From assembly GCA_963664715.2 (NCBI GenBank), contig CAXXUY010000001.1, positions 620,001-684,000 on the forward strand: a stretch of DNA of 64,000 nucleotides, read 5' to 3'. The notes below the pieces were generated by a model. That model ran no database searches. It saw nothing but the letters and a program-made list of their open reading frames with translations, and was not told the origin of the DNA. Shown here one piece after another: positions 43,342-53,021 of this stretch. Within the stretch, counting starts at the first letter, position 1, and each line of letters opens with the position of its first letter. Position numbers and translations under genes: made by a program. This DNA comes from JAPOXR01 sp963664715 (GTDB lineage: Bacteria; Pseudomonadota; Alphaproteobacteria; Rhodobacterales; Rhodobacteraceae).

Positions 43342-44694
43342 TCAGTCTGCCAATCCTGCCGTTTTGCAAATTCCGACGATTTTCTCGGCTGCCGTCTCCG
43401 GGCCGAGTTTTTCACTCTGCCCGGATTCTCTGCAGGTCAGTTCGACATGCCCTTCGGCCAGGCCTCTCGGGCCCACGGTAATTCGCCAGGGCAATCCTAT
43501 GAGATCCATCGTCGCGAACTTCGCTCCGGCACGCTCATCCGTATCATCAAGAAGGGGCTCAATCCCGTTTACTTCAAGAATCCCGACGATGCGCGCACAT
43601 ATCTCGGAGGTTTGGCCATCCGCAGGGGCGAGGTTAATGACGCCTGCAGGAAACGGCGAGACAGCCAGGGGCCAGACGATTCCCCTGTCATCATGGCAAG
43701 CCTCGACAATTGCGCCGGCCAGCCTGGAAACGCCGATACCGTGCGATCCCATATGGACCGCAACCCGTCCGCCGTCGGCCCCGATGACCGTTGCCCCCAT
43801 TGGCTCCGAGTACTTGGTCCCGAAATAGAATATCTGCCCGACCTCGATGCCTCTGGATTTCCTGCGGCGTTGCTCGGGCACGTCGCGCTCGAAGGTCGCT
43901 GGCGAATGGGTCTCGTCGGTCCGGGCATAGGGTCTGGTCCACTCATCCACAACCCCTGCACATGAGTCGCGGCTCTCGTAATCGACCGAGCGGTTTCCGA
44001 GGCTCAGCTCGAGGATGGCACTGTCGAAATAGACTTCGGACTCGCCGGTGTCTGCAAGCACAAGGAATTCATGGCTGTGTTTGCCGCCTATTGGGCCCGT
44101 ATCCGCACGCATCGGGATGGCCCTGAGGCCCATGCGTTCATACGTGCGCAGATAGGTCACCATGTGACGGTTGTAGGCATGGATGGCACTGTCCTGGTCG
44201 ATGTCAAAATTGTAGCCGTCCTTCATGAGGAATTCCCGGCCCCTCATGACCCCGAATCTGGGCCTGATCTCGTCCCGGAACTTCCACTGCACGTGGTACA
44301 GCGTCAGCGGCAAGTCCCGATAAGAACGCACATGGCTTCGGAAGATATCGGTGATCAGTTCTTCATTCGTCGGTCCGTAGACGAGATCGCGCCCGTGGCG
44401 ATCCTTGATGCGCAGCATTTCTTCGCCGTAATCATCGTAGCGTCCCGACTCCTGCCAGAGTGTCGCAGGCTGAAGCGTTGGCATCAGGAGAGGAATGTGC
44501 CCGGCCCTCTGCTGTTCCTCGTCCACAATCTGTTCGATGCGCCTGAGCACCCTCAGGCCTAGGGGCATCCAGGAGTAGATTCCAGCAGCGGCCTGGCGGA
44601 TCATACCTGCCCTCAGCATCAACCTGTGGCTTACAATCTGTGCCTCGGCCGGTGTCTCCTTTTGCACCGGGAGGAAATATCGGGACATTCGCAT
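43342..44694 (-). CDS. proS: Prolyl-tRNA synthetase, short bacterial type without editing domain
   Basis: 450-residue class II synthetase that charges tRNA-Pro. Class II motifs are visible: RLMLRAGMIRQAAAGIYSWM with WMPLGLRVLRRIE (motif 1), VQWKFRDEIRPRFGVMRGRE (motif 2) and the GSHGIGVSRL region (motif 3), followed by an anticodon-binding domain. The length lacks the about 180-residue YbaK-like insertion, which is usual in alphaproteobacteria. 38 nt upstream of lolC. Confidence 0.96.
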   Translation of the reverse strand: MRMSRYFLPVQKETPAEAQIVSHRLMLRAGMIRQAAAGIYSWMPLGLRVLRRIEQIVDEEQQRAGHIPLLMPTLQPATLWQESGRYDDYGEEMLRIKDRHGRDLVYGPTNEELITDIFRSHVRSYRDLPLTLYHVQWKFRDEIRPRFGVMRGREFLMKDGYNFDIDQDSAIHAYNRHMVTYLRTYERMGLRAIPMRADTGPIGGKHSHEFLVLADTGESEVYFDSAILELSLGNRSVDYESRDSCAGVVDEWTRPYARTDETHSPATFERDVPEQRRRKSRGIEVGQIFYFGTKYSEPMGATVIGADGGRVAVHMGSHGIGVSRLAGAIVEACHDDRGIVWPLAVSPFPAGVINLAPADGQTSEICARIVGILEVNGIEPLLDDTDERAGAKFATMDLIGLPWRITVGPRGLAEGHVELTCRESGQSEKLGPETAAEKIVGICKTAGLAD

Positions 44695-44765
44695 GTTTTA
44701 ACTCTCCAGCGGATCCGCGGGCCCGGAATTCGGCAACGCCAGAAGCCTGTGACGGGAACAGGTGC

Positions 44766-46286
44766 CTATACGACCTCGACCCCCGGTTCGCAATCCATCG
44801 CGCGTGCCAGGGACTTGAACCGCGTCTCGGCAGCAACCCCGTAGATGTCACTGAAGGCGGCCGGCAAGATCAGGACCAGGCTGTGCTTTCGCGACTTGAA
44901 TTTCAGCCTGGCAATCTTGTCGGGGGACACGACCGCAAACATCGCGCCAAATCGCATTGCCTTGCCGAGAACTTCCGCCTGCCTGGCATCCGCCTTCGGC
45001 AACAGGCCGAGATATCTTTCAAAGAAGGGCTCTCCACCGGAATTCCGGTAGCGATGGAATAGGGCAAGCGCGAGAAACACCCGACCGGCATGGTCAAGAC
45101 CGCCCAGATTGGATCTCGTTGCATTGTCGAAGCTGATTTCGGCCCGGTAGTCGGGATGCGCCCTCCAGGTGACATCATGCAGCAGGCATGCGGCCCGGAC
45201 AAGCCTCATCCTTTCGTGGTTCACATCCTTGAACAGGGGCATCACGAAGCTGAACAGGATGTCGCCGAAACCGGGAAGACGCGCCGAGGAGTGCTCGGAA
45301 TAGATGCACGCTTCTATCAGCGGGTCGCGGACCCGGAGACGTTCGGGCATGAATCCGTAGAGCAGGCCTTCCCGGATGCCGTGAGCCGAAATGAATATCT
45401 CTTCCGGTTCGAATGCCGAGAGAATCGCCTCCAGCACCTGGCTTGCGACCGGCAGAAGTGTCAAACGTTCGGAAGAAACCAGGTTGCGCGAGCGAATCCG
45501 TTTAATGCCGTTCCGCCGAATCCACTTCAGGGTCGCAAGTGTTGACCCTGGGGTCATCCGGTACTCGTTCAGCACTCTGAGCGGGTATTGCCAGTGTTCC
45601 ATGTGCAGGCGGGCAATCGCACGCCAGGATCCTCCAACCAAGTGAAGTGTCCGACAATCGCCCTTGATTTGCTTGCGAATCCGTCCGGTCATTTCCGCCA
45701 GGTGTTGTTTTCTCTTCCTGCTCTTTTCGTGGGACTGAAGCAGGGCCAGCGGTCCGAGCGGCGAGGTCAGGCAAGTGCCGACGCGTCCATGCGCAAACTC
45801 GGCGAATTCGGCCGAATAGCCCCCCAGATCGCAAACGAGCCCGCTGGCATTTGGCCATCCGAGAAGCACGCCCTGCGCGGCCAGCCTTGCCTCTTCGACG
45901 CCACTGGCGATCGACACGCTCAATCCTGTCTTCGACTCCACCAGTTCGCAGAACTCCTTTCCGTCCCCGGCTTCCCTGACTGCGGCAGTTCCCACACCGA
46001 TCAAGGTCGAGAGGCGCATCCCTTCGGCCAGCAGGGAAAAGCGCTTGATTGCAGCGAGCGCGCGTTTCCGCCCTTCCGGATCCAGTTTTCCGGTAAGAGC
46101 CAGCGATTTGCCAAGACCGCAGAACACCTTTTCGTTGAAGAAATAGGCAGGAGACCTGGCAGCCCCGTCGAAGACAACGAGACGAACCGAATTCGAGCCG
46201 ACATCGACAACCCCGACACGGCGAAGGCGGTTCAGCTCCGGATCGTTGAACAGAGGTGAACGGGAAAATGGCAAGGCAAAATGCAT
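44766..46286 (-). CDS. ppx: Ppx/GppA exopolyphosphatase family
   Basis: 506-residue phosphatase of the actin-like ASKHA fold that degrades polyphosphate or pppGpp. The N-terminal phosphate site is VGSNSVRLVVFDG. The second glycine motif reads LVCDLGGYSAEFAEF, with Tyr where the family normally has Gly or Ser. A C-terminal HD-type helical domain contains ACLLHDVTWRAHPDYRAE. The neighbouring polyphosphate kinase gene lies 48 nt upstream on the same strand, giving a synthesis/degradation pair. Confidence 0.92.
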   Translation of the reverse strand: MHFALPFSRSPLFNDPELNRLRRVGVVDVGSNSVRLVVFDGAARSPAYFFNEKVFCGLGKSLALTGKLDPEGRKRALAAIKRFSLLAEGMRLSTLIGVGTAAVREAGDGKEFCELVESKTGLSVSIASGVEEARLAAQGVLLGWPNASGLVCDLGGYSAEFAEFAHGRVGTCLTSPLGPLALLQSHEKSRKRKQHLAEMTGRIRKQIKGDCRTLHLVGGSWRAIARLHMEHWQYPLRVLNEYRMTPGSTLATLKWIRRNGIKRIRSRNLVSSERLTLLPVASQVLEAILSAFEPEEIFISAHGIREGLLYGFMPERLRVRDPLIEACIYSEHSSARLPGFGDILFSFVMPLFKDVNHERMRLVRAACLLHDVTWRAHPDYRAEISFDNATRSNLGGLDHAGRVFLALALFHRYRNSGGEPFFERYLGLLPKADARQAEVLGKAMRFGAMFAVVSPDKIARLKFKSRKHSLVLILPAAFSDIYGVAAETRFKSLARAMDCEPGVEVV

Positions 46287-46334
46287 GTGCTGCGTCGGGG
46301 CTTGTGGATCGGTTGCAGTTGGATCTCGTGAAGA

Positions 46335-48542
46335 TCAGTTCCGCGAATGTGCGAGCGTGATGACGTCCTTTGCGCCCGCTGATCCTCTTCCGGACAGGGA
46401 CGGATTCTCGATAAAGAACCGGTGGCAACTGAAGAGCTGTTCGTCGGGTCTGCCCTTTCCTCGTTCATAGGTGCCATCCGGGCGCAGGATCCAGCTCTGT
46501 GCCTGGTCGGCCAGATTTGCTGCCATGATCTGGCTGACGACCTGCTCCTGAACGGTTGGATTGGTGATCTCGACGAGCGTCTCGACCCGTCGCTTGAGGT
46601 TGCGCTCCATCCAGTCCGCCGAAGAAATGAACACGCGCGCTTCGCTCGACGGCAGAGGTTTCCCATTGCCGAAACAGACTATGCGTGAATGTTCGAGGAA
46701 CCTCCCGACGATCGACTTGACCCTGATGTTCTCGGACAAACCCCTGATTCCCGGTTTCAGGCCGCAGATTCCGCGAATGACCAGGCTGATCCTGACGCCG
46801 CACTGGCTGGCGTCATAGAGAGCGTCGATGACATCAGGGTCGATCAGCGAGTTCATCTTTGCCCAGATCTCCGCCGGCAGCCCGCATCTGGCGTTCTCGG
46901 CTTCTCCGGATATGCAGTCCAACAGCTGAGTCTTGAGATTGATCGGGGCAATCGCAAGCTTTTCGAGGCTGGCGGGGCGGGCATAGCCGGACACGTAGTT
47001 TATCAGGCGCGTGGCATCGCGGCCTGCCGCGGGGTCACAGGTGAACAGGCTCAGATCCGTGTAGATCCTTGCCGTAATCGGGTGATAATTGCCGGTTCCG
47101 TAATGTGTGTAGGTGACGAGCTGGTCACCTTCCCGCCTGACCACCGTCGATACCTTGGCGTGGGTCTTGAGGTTCATGAAGCCATAGACGACCTGCACGC
47201 CCGCGCGTTCGAGGCGCCGGGACTGCCTGATGTTGGCAGCCTCGTCGAATCTTGCCTTCAGTTCAACGAGCGCAGTGACCGACTTGCCATTCTCCGCCGC
47301 CTCGCAGAGGGCTTCGACGATCGGGCTGTCGTAGGATGTGCGGTACAATGTCTGCTTGATTGCAACCACATCCGGGTCATTGGCCGCCTGCTGGATGAAC
47401 CTGACCACCATGTCGAAGGTCTCGTAGGGATGATGGAGGAGCATGTCCTTGGTCCGGATGGAACTCGACATGTCGCCGTCGTTGTCCTTGACTCTCTCGG
47501 GCACGCGGGGTGCAAAGTTCTGCCAGAGCAGGTCGGGTCGCGAGTCCGTGATCAATTCGTTGAGATCGGCGAGACCGATCATGCCCCTCAGTTCAAATAT
47601 TTCCTTTTCCCCGATGCTCAGCTCCATCTTGACCATGTTGAGCAGCCGGGCGGGAGCTCCATGTGTCAACTCTAGATGAATGACTTCGCCCCGCCGCCGC
47701 CGTTTCAGTGCGGTTTCAAATTCGCGGACCAGGTCCTCTGCTTCTTCCTCGACTTCCAGGTCGCTGTCGCGCAGCACCCTGAAGGCACATTTCTCGATCA
47801 CCTCGTAGCCGGGAAAGATGAAACCTATCTTCTCGAGCAATAGCTCCTCGAGAGGGATATAGCGCACGGTTCCGTTCGGGCTGTCATCCAGGCGGACGAA
47901 GCGGTCGATCTGCTCCGGGATCGGCAGGAGCGCGAGCAGGTTGCGGCCATCGGATATCCTGCTGAGACGCAGCGCCAATGCAAAACCCGTATTGGGAATG
48001 AAGGGAAACGGGTGCGCCGGATCGACTGCCAGCGGAGTCAGGACGGGAAAGACACGGTCCATGAATATGTTGTCGAGGTACCGCCGGTCATCCTCGTCCA
48101 GCTTGGCCTTGTCGAGCAGGCTGATGCCTTCCTGCTCCAGTTCACTCTTGAGGGACTCCCAGGTCTCCTGTTGCGCCGTCAGCAGCTTTCTCGTTTCGAT
48201 CGAGATTTCCCTCAGCTGTTCGGAAGGGAACAGTCCATCGACAGCCGCGGGCTGGTCTCCCGATCTCGCCAGTTCGCGCAGGCCGGCGACCCGAACCGTG
48301 TAGAACTCGTCGAGATTGGTAGCCGAAATTGCAACGAACCGGACGCGCTCCAGCAACGGGACGTCCGCGTTCTGTGCTTCCTCGAGGACCCGCCAGTTGA
48401 ATGCCAGCCAGGACATCTCCCTGTTGATGAAGCGGTTCGAGCCTTCAAAACGGTCCTTTGCGACCCTGCGCGGTTCGGAAAACCCGCTTCTCAGAAAGTC
48501 GGCCTCCTCCACCAGCCTCTGCTTGTCCTTCAGCTTCGTCAT
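46335..48542 (-). CDS. ppk1: Polyphosphate kinase 1
   Basis: 735-residue membrane-associated kinase that builds polyphosphate from ATP. Family sequence is intact: NRFINREMSWLAFNWRVLEE, LHHPYETFDMVVRFIQQAA, KTHAKVSTVVRRE with the autophosphorylated His, and YTHYGTGNYHPITARIYTDL. I placed the start at MTKLKDKQRL, whose ATG overlaps the hdaA stop (ATGA); the ORF extends upstream in a wrong frame overlap. Linked to ppx downstream. Confidence 0.95.
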   Translation of the reverse strand: MTKLKDKQRLVEEADFLRSGFSEPRRVAKDRFEGSNRFINREMSWLAFNWRVLEEAQNADVPLLERVRFVAISATNLDEFYTVRVAGLRELARSGDQPAAVDGLFPSEQLREISIETRKLLTAQQETWESLKSELEQEGISLLDKAKLDEDDRRYLDNIFMDRVFPVLTPLAVDPAHPFPFIPNTGFALALRLSRISDGRNLLALLPIPEQIDRFVRLDDSPNGTVRYIPLEELLLEKIGFIFPGYEVIEKCAFRVLRDSDLEVEEEAEDLVREFETALKRRRRGEVIHLELTHGAPARLLNMVKMELSIGEKEIFELRGMIGLADLNELITDSRPDLLWQNFAPRVPERVKDNDGDMSSSIRTKDMLLHHPYETFDMVVRFIQQAANDPDVVAIKQTLYRTSYDSPIVEALCEAAENGKSVTALVELKARFDEAANIRQSRRLERAGVQVVYGFMNLKTHAKVSTVVRREGDQLVTYTHYGTGNYHPITARIYTDLSLFTCDPAAGRDATRLINYVSGYARPASLEKLAIAPINLKTQLLDCISGEAENARCGLPAEIWAKMNSLIDPDVIDALYDASQCGVRISLVIRGICGLKPGIRGLSENIRVKSIVGRFLEHSRIVCFGNGKPLPSSEARVFISSADWMERNLKRRVETLVEITNPTVQEQVVSQIMAANLADQAQSWILRPDGTYERGKGRPDEQLFSCHRFFIENPSLSGRGSAGAKDVITLAHSRN

Positions 48543-49234
48543 TGTTCGTTCATTCCGTTCAGAACGTCCCCTGCCAGCCGGCGGTTGATCTTTCGGCCTT
48601 CGACCAAGGAACATCTGTCGATAGCATCCACGATCCGTACCGCCTCTTCGAAAGACCTCTCCATCCGGGGGACGATATATTCGACGACACTGGATGGAAT
48701 CGCAACCCGTCTGTCGGCAAACAACTTTACCAGCATGCCCTTGAGCAACCGGTCGTCCGGGCTTCCGATGCGGGCTAGAGATGCTGCTTCCAGCCTGCTC
48801 CCGAGGTCCGGAACCCTGATCGGCCACCTGGCCGGAGGCCGCCTGGCAACGAGCAAAACCCTTCCCTTGCTCTGGTTGACGCGGTTGAGCAAATGCAGCA
48901 GCAGCGTTTCCCGCTTGACGTGCGACGCGATCCCCTCGGCGTCGTCGATCACGATACCGGTGTCTTTCCGTACAGCGTCTAATGTAGTACCGGAAAGGTC
49001 AACCGCATCGATGACCGGACAGCCCGATTGCCTGGCCCAGATCCTGGCGAGGTGGGATTTTCCGGATGAGGCCGGTCCGACCAGGACCAGCCTGCCATCC
49101 TGCCACGCATCCCCGGTTACGAGGGTAAACGCCGACGAGTTGGCGGACGAGACCAGAAAGTCCTCCCGCAATGTTGAAGGGGGTTCATCGAGTTCGAAGG
49201 GTCCGAATTGCCCTTCCGGGTCAATCGACGCCAT
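48539..49234 (-). CDS. hdaA: DnaA-related protein HdaA
   Basis: 231-residue AAA+ protein homologous to the ATPase part of DnaA. In Caulobacter HdaA promotes DnaA-ATP hydrolysis and prevents over-initiation. Walker A is LVGPASSGKSHLARIWA; the sensor region follows with VIDDAEGIASHVKRETLLLH; the C-terminus lacks DnaA domain IV. Start at MASIDPEGQFG, overlapping the AI-2E permease end by 14 nt. Its stop overlaps the ppk start. Confidence 0.9.
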   Translation of the reverse strand: MASIDPEGQFGPFELDEPPSTLREDFLVSSANSSAFTLVTGDAWQDGRLVLVGPASSGKSHLARIWARQSGCPVIDAVDLSGTTLDAVRKDTGIVIDDAEGIASHVKRETLLLHLLNRVNQSKGRVLLVARRPPARWPIRVPDLGSRLEAASLARIGSPDDRLLKGMLVKLFADRRVAIPSSVVEYIVPRMERSFEEAVRIVDAIDRCSLVEGRKINRRLAGDVLNGMNEQ

Positions 49235-50300
49235 CCCAGTCCCTTCCGAGATGAAGCCTGCTGGAAAGGTAACGCCTGATTCCATAGCGGAAGAACACGC
49301 CGACCGCCGCAGCGGCAGGTACGGCGACAAGCAGTCCTGCGAACCCGAACAGCGATCCGAAGGAAGACAATGCGAACAGCAGCCAGACCGGATGCAGCCC
49401 GACAGACTTGCCGACAAGCCGGGGAGTGAGAAAGTTCTGTTCGATCAACTGTCCAGAAAGGAAGACCACCGCGACCAGACCGATCCACAGGGGGTCCTGC
49501 CAGAACTGGAACACCGCCAGGCCAATGGCAAGGATGCCTCCGGCGATGGAGCCCACGAACGGGATGAAAGACAACGCGCCCGCAACGACCCCGACAACAA
49601 GGCCGAATTTCAATCCGCAGACCTCGAGCAAGACAGCATAGTAGACAGCAAGTATTCCACAGACGGTCAGCTGGCCGCGCACGAACCCCGCCAGCGCACG
49701 GTCGACTTCGGCAAACAACTCGACGAGTTCCTCGGCGTGATCGCGTGGCAGCCAGCTCCTGATCTTGGCAGTCGCCAGGTCCCAGTCGGCGAGCATGTAG
49801 ACGACGACGACCGGAACGACGAGCAGGAACAACAGTGCATTTATGGCACCGACCCCGATTGAAAGTGCCTGGGCAGCAATGTTCGAGGCAAGCGTACTGG
49901 TCAGGTCGCCGATCCTGCCAATGGAAGCCAGAATGTCGAAATCGGTGGACAGAAGATTGGGAGCGTATCTCTGCAGGATGGGAGTCGAAAACTCCCGGAA
50001 CGAAGAGAAGAGTTCGGGAACGAAGAGGGCAAACTCGGCAAATTGCTGCAGGAGCAGCGGTATAAGGACAACGAGCCCTGCGAGCACGAACAGCAGGGAC
50101 GCAGTCGAGATTATTGCAGTTGCCCAGAATCGCGAGCAGCCGAATTTCTCAAGCCGGTCTGCGACCGGATCGAGCAGATACGCGATCGCGAGGCCGACCA
50201 GATAGGGGAGAAGGACTTCCTCCAGCATAACCAGTGCAAGCACGAGAATTGCGAGGGCTGCACCCCACCACGTTGCCTGCTGTCGGATCGTCAACGACAT
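49221..50300 (-). CDS. AI-2E family transporter (PerM-like)
   Basis: 359-residue inner-membrane protein with about eight hydrophobic segments. The N-terminal half is LPYLVGLAIAYLLDPVADRL; the family core near the end is GQLIEQNFLTPRLVGKSVGL and HPVWLLFALSSFGSLFGFAG. The start MSLTIRQQATWWG has GGAG seven nt upstream. It leads the hdaA-ppk-ppx group, as in other Rhodobacterales. Members are called AI-2 exporters from E. coli TqsA, but the true substrate is usually unknown. Confidence 0.9.
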   Translation of the reverse strand: MSLTIRQQATWWGAALAILVLALVMLEEVLLPYLVGLAIAYLLDPVADRLEKFGCSRFWATAIISTASLLFVLAGLVVLIPLLLQQFAEFALFVPELFSSFREFSTPILQRYAPNLLSTDFDILASIGRIGDLTSTLASNIAAQALSIGVGAINALLFLLVVPVVVVYMLADWDLATAKIRSWLPRDHAEELVELFAEVDRALAGFVRGQLTVCGILAVYYAVLLEVCGLKFGLVVGVVAGALSFIPFVGSIAGGILAIGLAVFQFWQDPLWIGLVAVVFLSGQLIEQNFLTPRLVGKSVGLHPVWLLFALSSFGSLFGFAGLLVAVPAAAAVGVFFRYGIRRYLSSRLHLGRDWDGVD

Positions 50301-50544
50301 CGGTTTCTCCAAGGGTCCCGAATCGGTCGTGCCCTCATAGCACGCGTAGAGGACAGTTGCTCCATCCACGGCCGGGTGAAGGGGAATTGGCAGGGAACCT
50401 TGCCGGCACTTCCGGATTTCTGTTTGCCGGCGATGAGTTGAATATGCTCGTTTTTTCGTTAGATTTCGCGTGCAACGCATGGCGGGGCAAGATTTGGGGC
50501 GGTCACGCTGCAGTGCAGCCCCGCACGCTTCTTGCCCGGCCGGG

Positions 50545-51648
50545 ATGAAGAACAAAATGAAAAAAACAGCGATTGAAGCCGAGTTCAGACTGCCGACGAA
50601 AGATGTTCAGGGAGACTTGCCTTTCTACATGAAGGAACTCGGCATGCGTCTCGACACGATCTTCCCCGCCGATGACCCGGCTGTGGCGGTTCTTTCCGGG
50701 CACGGCTTGAGATTGCGGCTGGAGAGGGGCGCTCCCGAACATCCCGGAACCATCCGGATGCTTACGGAGAACCCCGACGGGTTCGCCGATGGCAAGCGCG
50801 AGTTGACTGCGCCCAACGGAACACGGGTCGAGATCGATTACATCAATCCGCCGCTGATTATCCCGGAGACCGAGCACTCCTTTGTTGTACGCCGCCTCAA
50901 GGACAAGGCGCCGTGGATCATCGGCAGGGCCGGCATGCGGTACCGCGATCTCATTCCCTCGCGGTTGGGTGGGTCAATCATAGCCAGTCATATCCGGATT
51001 CCTGACGGCGGCCCGGTTCCCGACGTGGTTCACTACCACACTGTCGGTTTCCAGTTGATCTTCTGCTACCGGGGATGGGTCGATATCGTCTATGAGGACC
51101 AGGGTGATCCTCTGAGGCTGCACGGAGGCGACTGCCTGATTCAACCTCCGGAAATCCGCCACCGCGTCCTGTATGCTTCCGAGGACATCGAGGTCATCGA
51201 GATCGGGGTGCCGGCGCAGCATGTCACAACCATCGATCACGACATGACGCTGCCGAACGGGCTGTTTCCCGGGAAGGAGTACCAGGGGCAGGAATTCGTC
51301 CATCATGTCAAGGACAAGGCCAGATGGCAGCCGTTCAGATTGCCGGGGTTCCGGTGCAGGGACACCGGAATCAATTCCGGGACCAGGGGGGTCGCAGGTG
51401 TGCAGGTCGCGCGGTATTCCGGTGGCGACACCGCGTGGTCATCCAATGATGCCGACATTCATTTTTCCTTTGTCATGGAAGGAAATCTCGTTCTTGAAGG
51501 CGAGGGTGAGGAGCCGCGCAAGCTTTCTGCAGGAGATGCGTTCGTCCTGCCGCCAGGCATGAACACGCGCTACTCCGATTGTTCCGGCGATCTCGAATTG
51601 CTGGAGGCGACGTTGCCAGGAGAATTCAGGACGAAAATCCTGGAATAG
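50545..51648 (+). CDS. VOC-cupin-cupin fusion protein
   Basis: About 367 residues. The N-terminus looks like a glyoxalase/VOC module (RLPTKDVQGDLPFYMKELGM). Two cupin domains follow: the first has VVHYHTVGFQLIFCYRGWVD and PPEIRHRVLYASED with His ligands; the second has SWKFSFVMEGNL-like sequence (HFSFVMEGNLVLEGEGEEPR) and FVLPPGMNTRYS. ATGs at 50545 and 50557 are both possible. Metal-dependent lyase or dioxygenase activity is likely; the substrate is unknown. The IS element is inserted just after its stop codon. Confidence 0.8.
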   Translation: MKNKMKKTAIEAEFRLPTKDVQGDLPFYMKELGMRLDTIFPADDPAVAVLSGHGLRLRLERGAPEHPGTIRMLTENPDGFADGKRELTAPNGTRVEIDYINPPLIIPETEHSFVVRRLKDKAPWIIGRAGMRYRDLIPSRLGGSIIASHIRIPDGGPVPDVVHYHTVGFQLIFCYRGWVDIVYEDQGDPLRLHGGDCLIQPPEIRHRVLYASEDIEVIEIGVPAQHVTTIDHDMTLPNGLFPGKEYQGQEFVHHVKDKARWQPFRLPGFRCRDTGINSGTRGVAGVQVARYSGGDTAWSSNDADIHFSFVMEGNLVLEGEGEEPRKLSAGDAFVLPPGMNTRYSDCSGDLELLEATLPGEFRTKILE

Positions 51649-51659
51649 GCAGGTCATGT

Positions 51660-51673
51660 ATGGACGCCCCCTG
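51660..51673 (+). repeat. Left subterminal inverted repeat of the IS
   Basis: ATGGACGCCCCCTG, perfect complement of 53022-53035. It lies 12 bases after the cupin-fusion stop. Confidence 0.75.
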
Positions 51674-51925
51674 AATGCAAGCAATTTCTTTGGACACGCC
51701 GGGCAATGTGATCAGGTACTGTCATGTATTCGGCCTCTCGATGCGGCATCTCAACGCGCCGCGGGCCAGTATGGAGATACGAGGACCAGGTCCAAATCAA
51801 TTTTCCGGGCTCTCAGCCCTGACCCACACAACTGGTTTCCCCGGCCCCGTCTCAATGATCGTTTGCCCTTACCTGTCCTCCGTCCTGCTCACATCCACCA
51901 CGCCATCACGTCAGGCCGCAGCCAC
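51674..51925 (-). ncRNA. Candidate bridge RNA region of the IS
   Basis: About 250 nt of noncoding DNA between the transposase stop and the left repeat. In the IS1111 group the bridge RNA that guides recombination is made from the noncoding region downstream of the transposase, so this is where it would lie. I did not resolve its internal loops; two copies of TCAGGCCGCAGCC (51911 and 51926) mark the border with the transposase gene. The call rests on position, not on a folded structure. Confidence 0.35.
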
Positions 51926-52954
51926 TCAGGCCGCAGCCGTGACGGGGTCGCGATAGCTTTCCTTCTTCGTCATCAGCGCCCAGGCTATGCGCGCCATCCG
52001 GTTGGCCATGGCCATGGCAACCAGCCTCCTCGGCTTGCGGGCCAGCATGCGGGCAAGCCATGAGCCCTCAGGCACCCCGCGCCGGACAGCCCAGCGGATC
52101 TCCGCCATGGCGCCGACAAACAGCAATCGCCTGAGATCGCGCTGACCCATCTTCGAGACCCTCCCCAGGCGCTGCTTGCCTCCGGTCGAGTGCTGCCGGG
52201 GAACAAGACCAAGCCAGGCCGAGAAGTCCCGGCCGCGACGAAACCCCTCCATCGGCGGGGCAAAGGCCTGGATCGCCATCGCCGTGATCGGACCCACCCC
52301 CGGAATGCTCATCAGTCGCTTCGCCTCCTCGTCCTGCCCTGCATCCGTGCGGATCCGCTTCTCAAGATCCCTGATCTTCACATTCAGCTTGTCGATCTGC
52401 TCAAGCAGAAGCCCGGCCATATCCCGCACAGCCCCCGGCAACGAGGCCGATGCTTCAGCAACCCTGATCGCCAGACGCTCGACATTGGCAATCCCCTGCG
52501 GCGCAATGATGCCGAACTCCGCAAGATGACCGCGCAGCGCATTCACCGTCTGCGTCCGCTGGCGCACCAGCAGATCCCGGGTGCGGAACACCATGCAGCG
52601 GGACTGCTGTTCCTCCGACTTCACCGGAACGAAACGCATCGTCGGGCGAATGGCCGCCTCGCAGATGGCCTCCGCATCCGAAGCATCGTTCTTCTGCCTC
52701 TTGACGAACGGCTTCACGTAGATCGGCGGCACCAGCCGGACTTCATGCCCGAGTTCCATGATCCCCCGGCCCCACCAGTGGGCGCTGGCACAGGCTTCCA
52801 TGGCCACCGGGCAATTCGGCTGCGACGCCAGGAAGTCCAGAACCTTGTGCCGTACCAGTTTCTTGCGGAACACCACCGATCCGTCTGCAGCAGCTCCGTG
52901 CAACTGGAACCAATTCTTTGCCAGGTCGATTCCAATCATGCTAACCTTTTCCAT
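51926..52954 (-). CDS. IS110-family transposase
   Basis: 342-residue DEDD recombinase. The N-terminal RuvC-like domain has MIGIDLAKNWF (first Asp), VAMEACASAHWW (Glu) and KNDASDAEAICEA (two Asp), matching the DEDD set. The C-terminal Transposase_20 domain has SIPGVGPITAMAIQAF and FSAWLGLVPRQHSTGGKQR, with the catalytic Ser region. Intact, full length. It excises the element by a circular intermediate guided by an RNA in the related systems. Confidence 0.95.
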   Translation of the reverse strand: MEKVSMIGIDLAKNWFQLHGAAADGSVVFRKKLVRHKVLDFLASQPNCPVAMEACASAHWWGRGIMELGHEVRLVPPIYVKPFVKRQKNDASDAEAICEAAIRPTMRFVPVKSEEQQSRCMVFRTRDLLVRQRTQTVNALRGHLAEFGIIAPQGIANVERLAIRVAEASASLPGAVRDMAGLLLEQIDKLNVKIRDLEKRIRTDAGQDEEAKRLMSIPGVGPITAMAIQAFAPPMEGFRRGRDFSAWLGLVPRQHSTGGKQRLGRVSKMGQRDLRRLLFVGAMAEIRWAVRRGVPEGSWLARMLARKPRRLVAMAMANRMARIAWALMTKKESYRDPVTAAA

Positions 52955-53021
52955 GGACGCTCCCTCCTTTCAGGGCTCAATAAACGTTGACGCCACCATG
53001 GCACATTACGATGCCGTCGGG

